Below, piece by piece: positions 62,096-64,000 of a stretch of 64,000 bases of DNA. The stretch comes from JAPLHP01 sp963720375 (lineage in GTDB: Bacteria; Chloroflexota; Dehalococcoidia; UBA2247; RBG-13-53-26). The position numbers were made by a program, and so were the translations under genes. The notes beneath the pieces are model-generated. The model had not been told where the DNA came from. It saw only the letters and a program-made list of their open reading frames with translations, and searched no databases. The stretch's first letter is position 1. Every line of letters starts with the position of its first letter. Location of the stretch: NCBI GenBank assembly GCA_963720375.1, contig CAVRFM010000011.1, positions 1 through 64,000 of the forward strand, in the 5' to 3' direction.

Positions 62096-62323
62096 ATCCT
62101 GCTAATCCCCCTGTCTTCAAAAAGTCTGGTCTTTATCTATAACATATACTACCCAGGTAAGTCAAACATGCAGCGAGGATTGTTTGGCAACCGGGGGAGT
62201 GTGGGGGTTGTCGGAAGGCCCTGGCACCATCATTCGCAGACACATGGTTGTTGACAATGGTACAATGGTCTCACAAGTTATAATTGCCGTATATATAATA
62301 TGGAATGAGGGCAGGAGGTGGAG

Positions 62324-64000
62324 ATGGCAGCAACTTACCGTTTTCAGGATAATTGCGAAGACAAAAAGCTCTTGGGCAACAAGGGGGCCAATCTGGTTAC
62401 CATGACAAAGCTGGGGCTGCCGGTGCCCCCCGGCTTTGTGGTCTCCATCGAGGCCTACAAAGACTATAAGCACAGCGGCCGTTTGCCGGCCACAGAGATT
62501 GACAATGCTCTGGGGTGGCTGGAGGAACAGAGCGGGAACAAGCTGGGCAGCGGGCTGGAGGTATCCGTTCGCTCCTCGGCCCCGGTATCCATGCCGGGGA
62601 TGATGGACACGGTGCTCAATATCAAGGACAAGGCCAGCATGATGTCTGCCATCAAGAAGATCTTCAGCTCCTGGGACAACCTCAGGGCGGTGGAGTACCG
62701 GCGGCTCAACCGCATTTCTGCGGACATGGGCACTGCTGCCGTAGTGCAGGCAATGGTCTTTGGCAACAAGGACAAAAAGTCGGGTACCGGAGTGATATTT
62801 ACCAGGAACCCGAGTACGGGTGCCCCCGGGATTTTCGGTGAATATATAAGCCAGGCTCAGGGTGAAGACCTGGTCTCAGGAACCAGAACGCCGGGCCCTA
62901 TTGCGGACCTGCGTTCTGCCATGCCGGAGGTCTATGCCGAGCTGGAAAAGATAACCCGCAAGCTGGAGGAGCATTTCCAGAATATGCAGGATGTGGAACT
63001 TACTGTGGAGTCGGGCAAGCTCTATATCCTCCAGACCAGGTCGGGGAAGCGCAGCGGGCAGGCGGCGGTGAAGATAGCCGTCGATATGACCGATGAAGGG
63101 CTGCTCACTACTGAGGAAGCTGTTATGCGGGTGAAACCGGAGGAGTTGAATGCCCTTTTGCATAAGCGCATCAAAAACCCGGAGCAGTATGAGCCGCTGG
63201 CTCACGGGCTGAATGCGGCCCCTGGGGCAGCCACCGGCAAGGTGGCCTTTAACATCCGGGAAGTCGTACGGATGGCTGAGAAAAGTGAGAAGGTTATTCT
63301 GGTCAGGCCGGAGACCAGTCCGGACGATATTCAGGGCATTGCTGCTGCCGATGGTGTGCTCACGTCGCGGGGGGGACTTACCTCTCATGCCGCCATAGTC
63401 ACCAGGGCCATGGGCAAGCCCTGCATCTGTGGTGCCGAAGAGATAAAGATAGACATGGAGAAAGAGCAGTTCGAGGTCCGGGGGCGTGTGGTCAGGAAAG
63501 GGATGGAGATTACCATAGACGGCACCAGCGGCATGGTTTACCAGGGGGCCCTGCCTTTGGGGGAGGTGGAGGTGGGGGCGGAGGTCGGCGAGCTGCTTTC
63601 CTGGGCTGATGGTTTCAGACGCATGGGCGTAAGAGCTAACGCCGATACTGCGGAGATGATCAAGCTGGCCAGGAGCTTTGGATGTGAGGGGGTAGGCCTG
63701 TGCCGCACCGAACGTCAATTCAATGCGCCCGAGCGCCTTTCGGCCATCAGGGAATTCATTCTGGCGAAGACCACCGCCGAGCGAACGGAGTCCCTGGTGA
63801 GGTTGAAGCAGCTTCAAAAGGATGATTTTGTGGCTATCTTCAAGGAGCTGCAGGGGATGTCGATCATCATCAGGCTTCTTGACCTGCCGCTCCACGAATT
63901 CCTGCCGTCAGAGACGGATACCAATGACCCCAGGATCAAGGAGAGGGTGAGGCAGCTCAGGGAGGTCAATCCCATGATCGGTCACCGGGGGGTGAGGCTG
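62324..64000 (+). CDS. ppdK: pyruvate, phosphate dikinase (3' partial)
   Basis: ATG 62324 has GCAGGAGGTGG upstream, and the frame runs open to the window end. The N-terminal ATP-grasp domain shows LLGNKGANLVTMTKLGLPVP, PGF, SVRSSAPVSMPGMMDTVLN and ILQTRSGKRSG. The swivelling phosphohistidine domain has GGLTSHAAIVTRAMGKPC (His about residue 357). The PEP-binding barrel starts with GCEGVGLCRTERQF and is cut off. It interconverts pyruvate and PEP using ATP and phosphate. The N-terminal ATP-grasp region looks shorter than in plant-type enzymes. It is divergent from infC. Confidence 0.95.
   Translation, partial: MAATYRFQDNCEDKKLLGNKGANLVTMTKLGLPVPPGFVVSIEAYKDYKHSGRLPATEIDNALGWLEEQSGNKLGSGLEVSVRSSAPVSMPGMMDTVLNIKDKASMMSAIKKIFSSWDNLRAVEYRRLNRISADMGTAAVVQAMVFGNKDKKSGTGVIFTRNPSTGAPGIFGEYISQAQGEDLVSGTRTPGPIADLRSAMPEVYAELEKITRKLEEHFQNMQDVELTVESGKLYILQTRSGKRSGQAAVKIAVDMTDEGLLTTEEAVMRVKPEELNALLHKRIKNPEQYEPLAHGLNAAPGAATGKVAFNIREVVRMAEKSEKVILVRPETSPDDIQGIAAADGVLTSRGGLTSHAAIVTRAMGKPCICGAEEIKIDMEKEQFEVRGRVVRKGMEITIDGTSGMVYQGALPLGEVEVGAEVGELLSWADGFRRMGVRANADTAEMIKLARSFGCEGVGLCRTERQFNAPERLSAIREFILAKTTAERTESLVRLKQLQKDDFVAIFKELQGMSIIIRLLDLPLHEFLPSETDTNDPRIKERVRQLREVNPMIGHRGVRL

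Noticed and set aside
62251..62284. TTGACA ... TATAAT as the ppdK promoter
   Set aside because: The spacer is 22 bp, too long for a normal sigma-70 promoter; several other AT-rich -10 candidates are nearby, so none was called.
62876..63895. 339-codon minus-strand frame opposite ppdK
   Set aside because: ppdK is clear on the plus strand with catalytic motifs throughout; the reverse frame has none.

Overview
The window looks like a chromosomal piece of an uncultured anaerobic member of the Chloroflexota, most likely class Dehalococcoidia. That placement is inference. It rests on the infC-rpmI-rplT-pheS-pheT order, a short-type alpha-glucan phosphorylase, paired class III CoA-transferases, stand-alone ADP-forming acyl-CoA ligase alpha-like proteins, and very long PAS/HD-GYP sensors. 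No rRNA or species-level marker is present. One tRNA-like gene (Cys) was found, and no CRISPR array.

Positions 1-24.5 kb are accessory in character. They hold a PP-loop ATPase fragment, a frameshifted short-chain dehydrogenase, and two tandem, repeat-rich, membrane-anchored surface proteins with broken reading frames. There follow a secreted GH16-like glycosidase with a 51-aa membrane protein, a hydrolase, an HTH/coiled-coil protein, several tiny zinc-ribbon or membrane proteins, an O-methyltransferase-like enzyme, a PAS/HD-GYP protein, a chemoreceptor, a HEAT-repeat protein and an orphan Cas4-like nuclease. About ten copies of a ~40 bp promoter-like repeat (a CCAA-N7-TTGG dyad followed by TATAATGTCGC) are scattered here. 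Most point into the start of a nearby gene, and none was recognised to the right of 24 kb. A second palindrome family sits behind several 3' ends.

Positions 25-52.6 kb are more ordinary. They carry a MarR regulator and two giant multi-PAS HD-GYP sensors, one with an N-terminal MEDS domain, each split by one extra base. Next come an MFS exporter, a carboxylate/CoA block (LUD protein, two acyl-CoA ligase alpha-like paralogues, a PHP phosphoesterase, two CaiB-type CoA-transferases), a secreted GH-A-like lipoprotein and two zinc-ribbon membrane proteins, followed by typA, glgP and mscL. Positions 52.8-56.6 kb look like a small acquired island with two integron attC-like sites and an AT-rich methyltransferase. 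The right end is core: recO facing pheT-pheS-rplT-rpmI-infC (infC apparently starting at AUA), then a divergent pyruvate phosphate dikinase cut off by the window edge.

A technical caution applies throughout. Nearly every frameshift is repaired by deleting exactly one base, and in the repeat proteins the extra base is often the sum of two alleles seen in other repeat units. That pattern fits consensus or assembly error better than gene decay.
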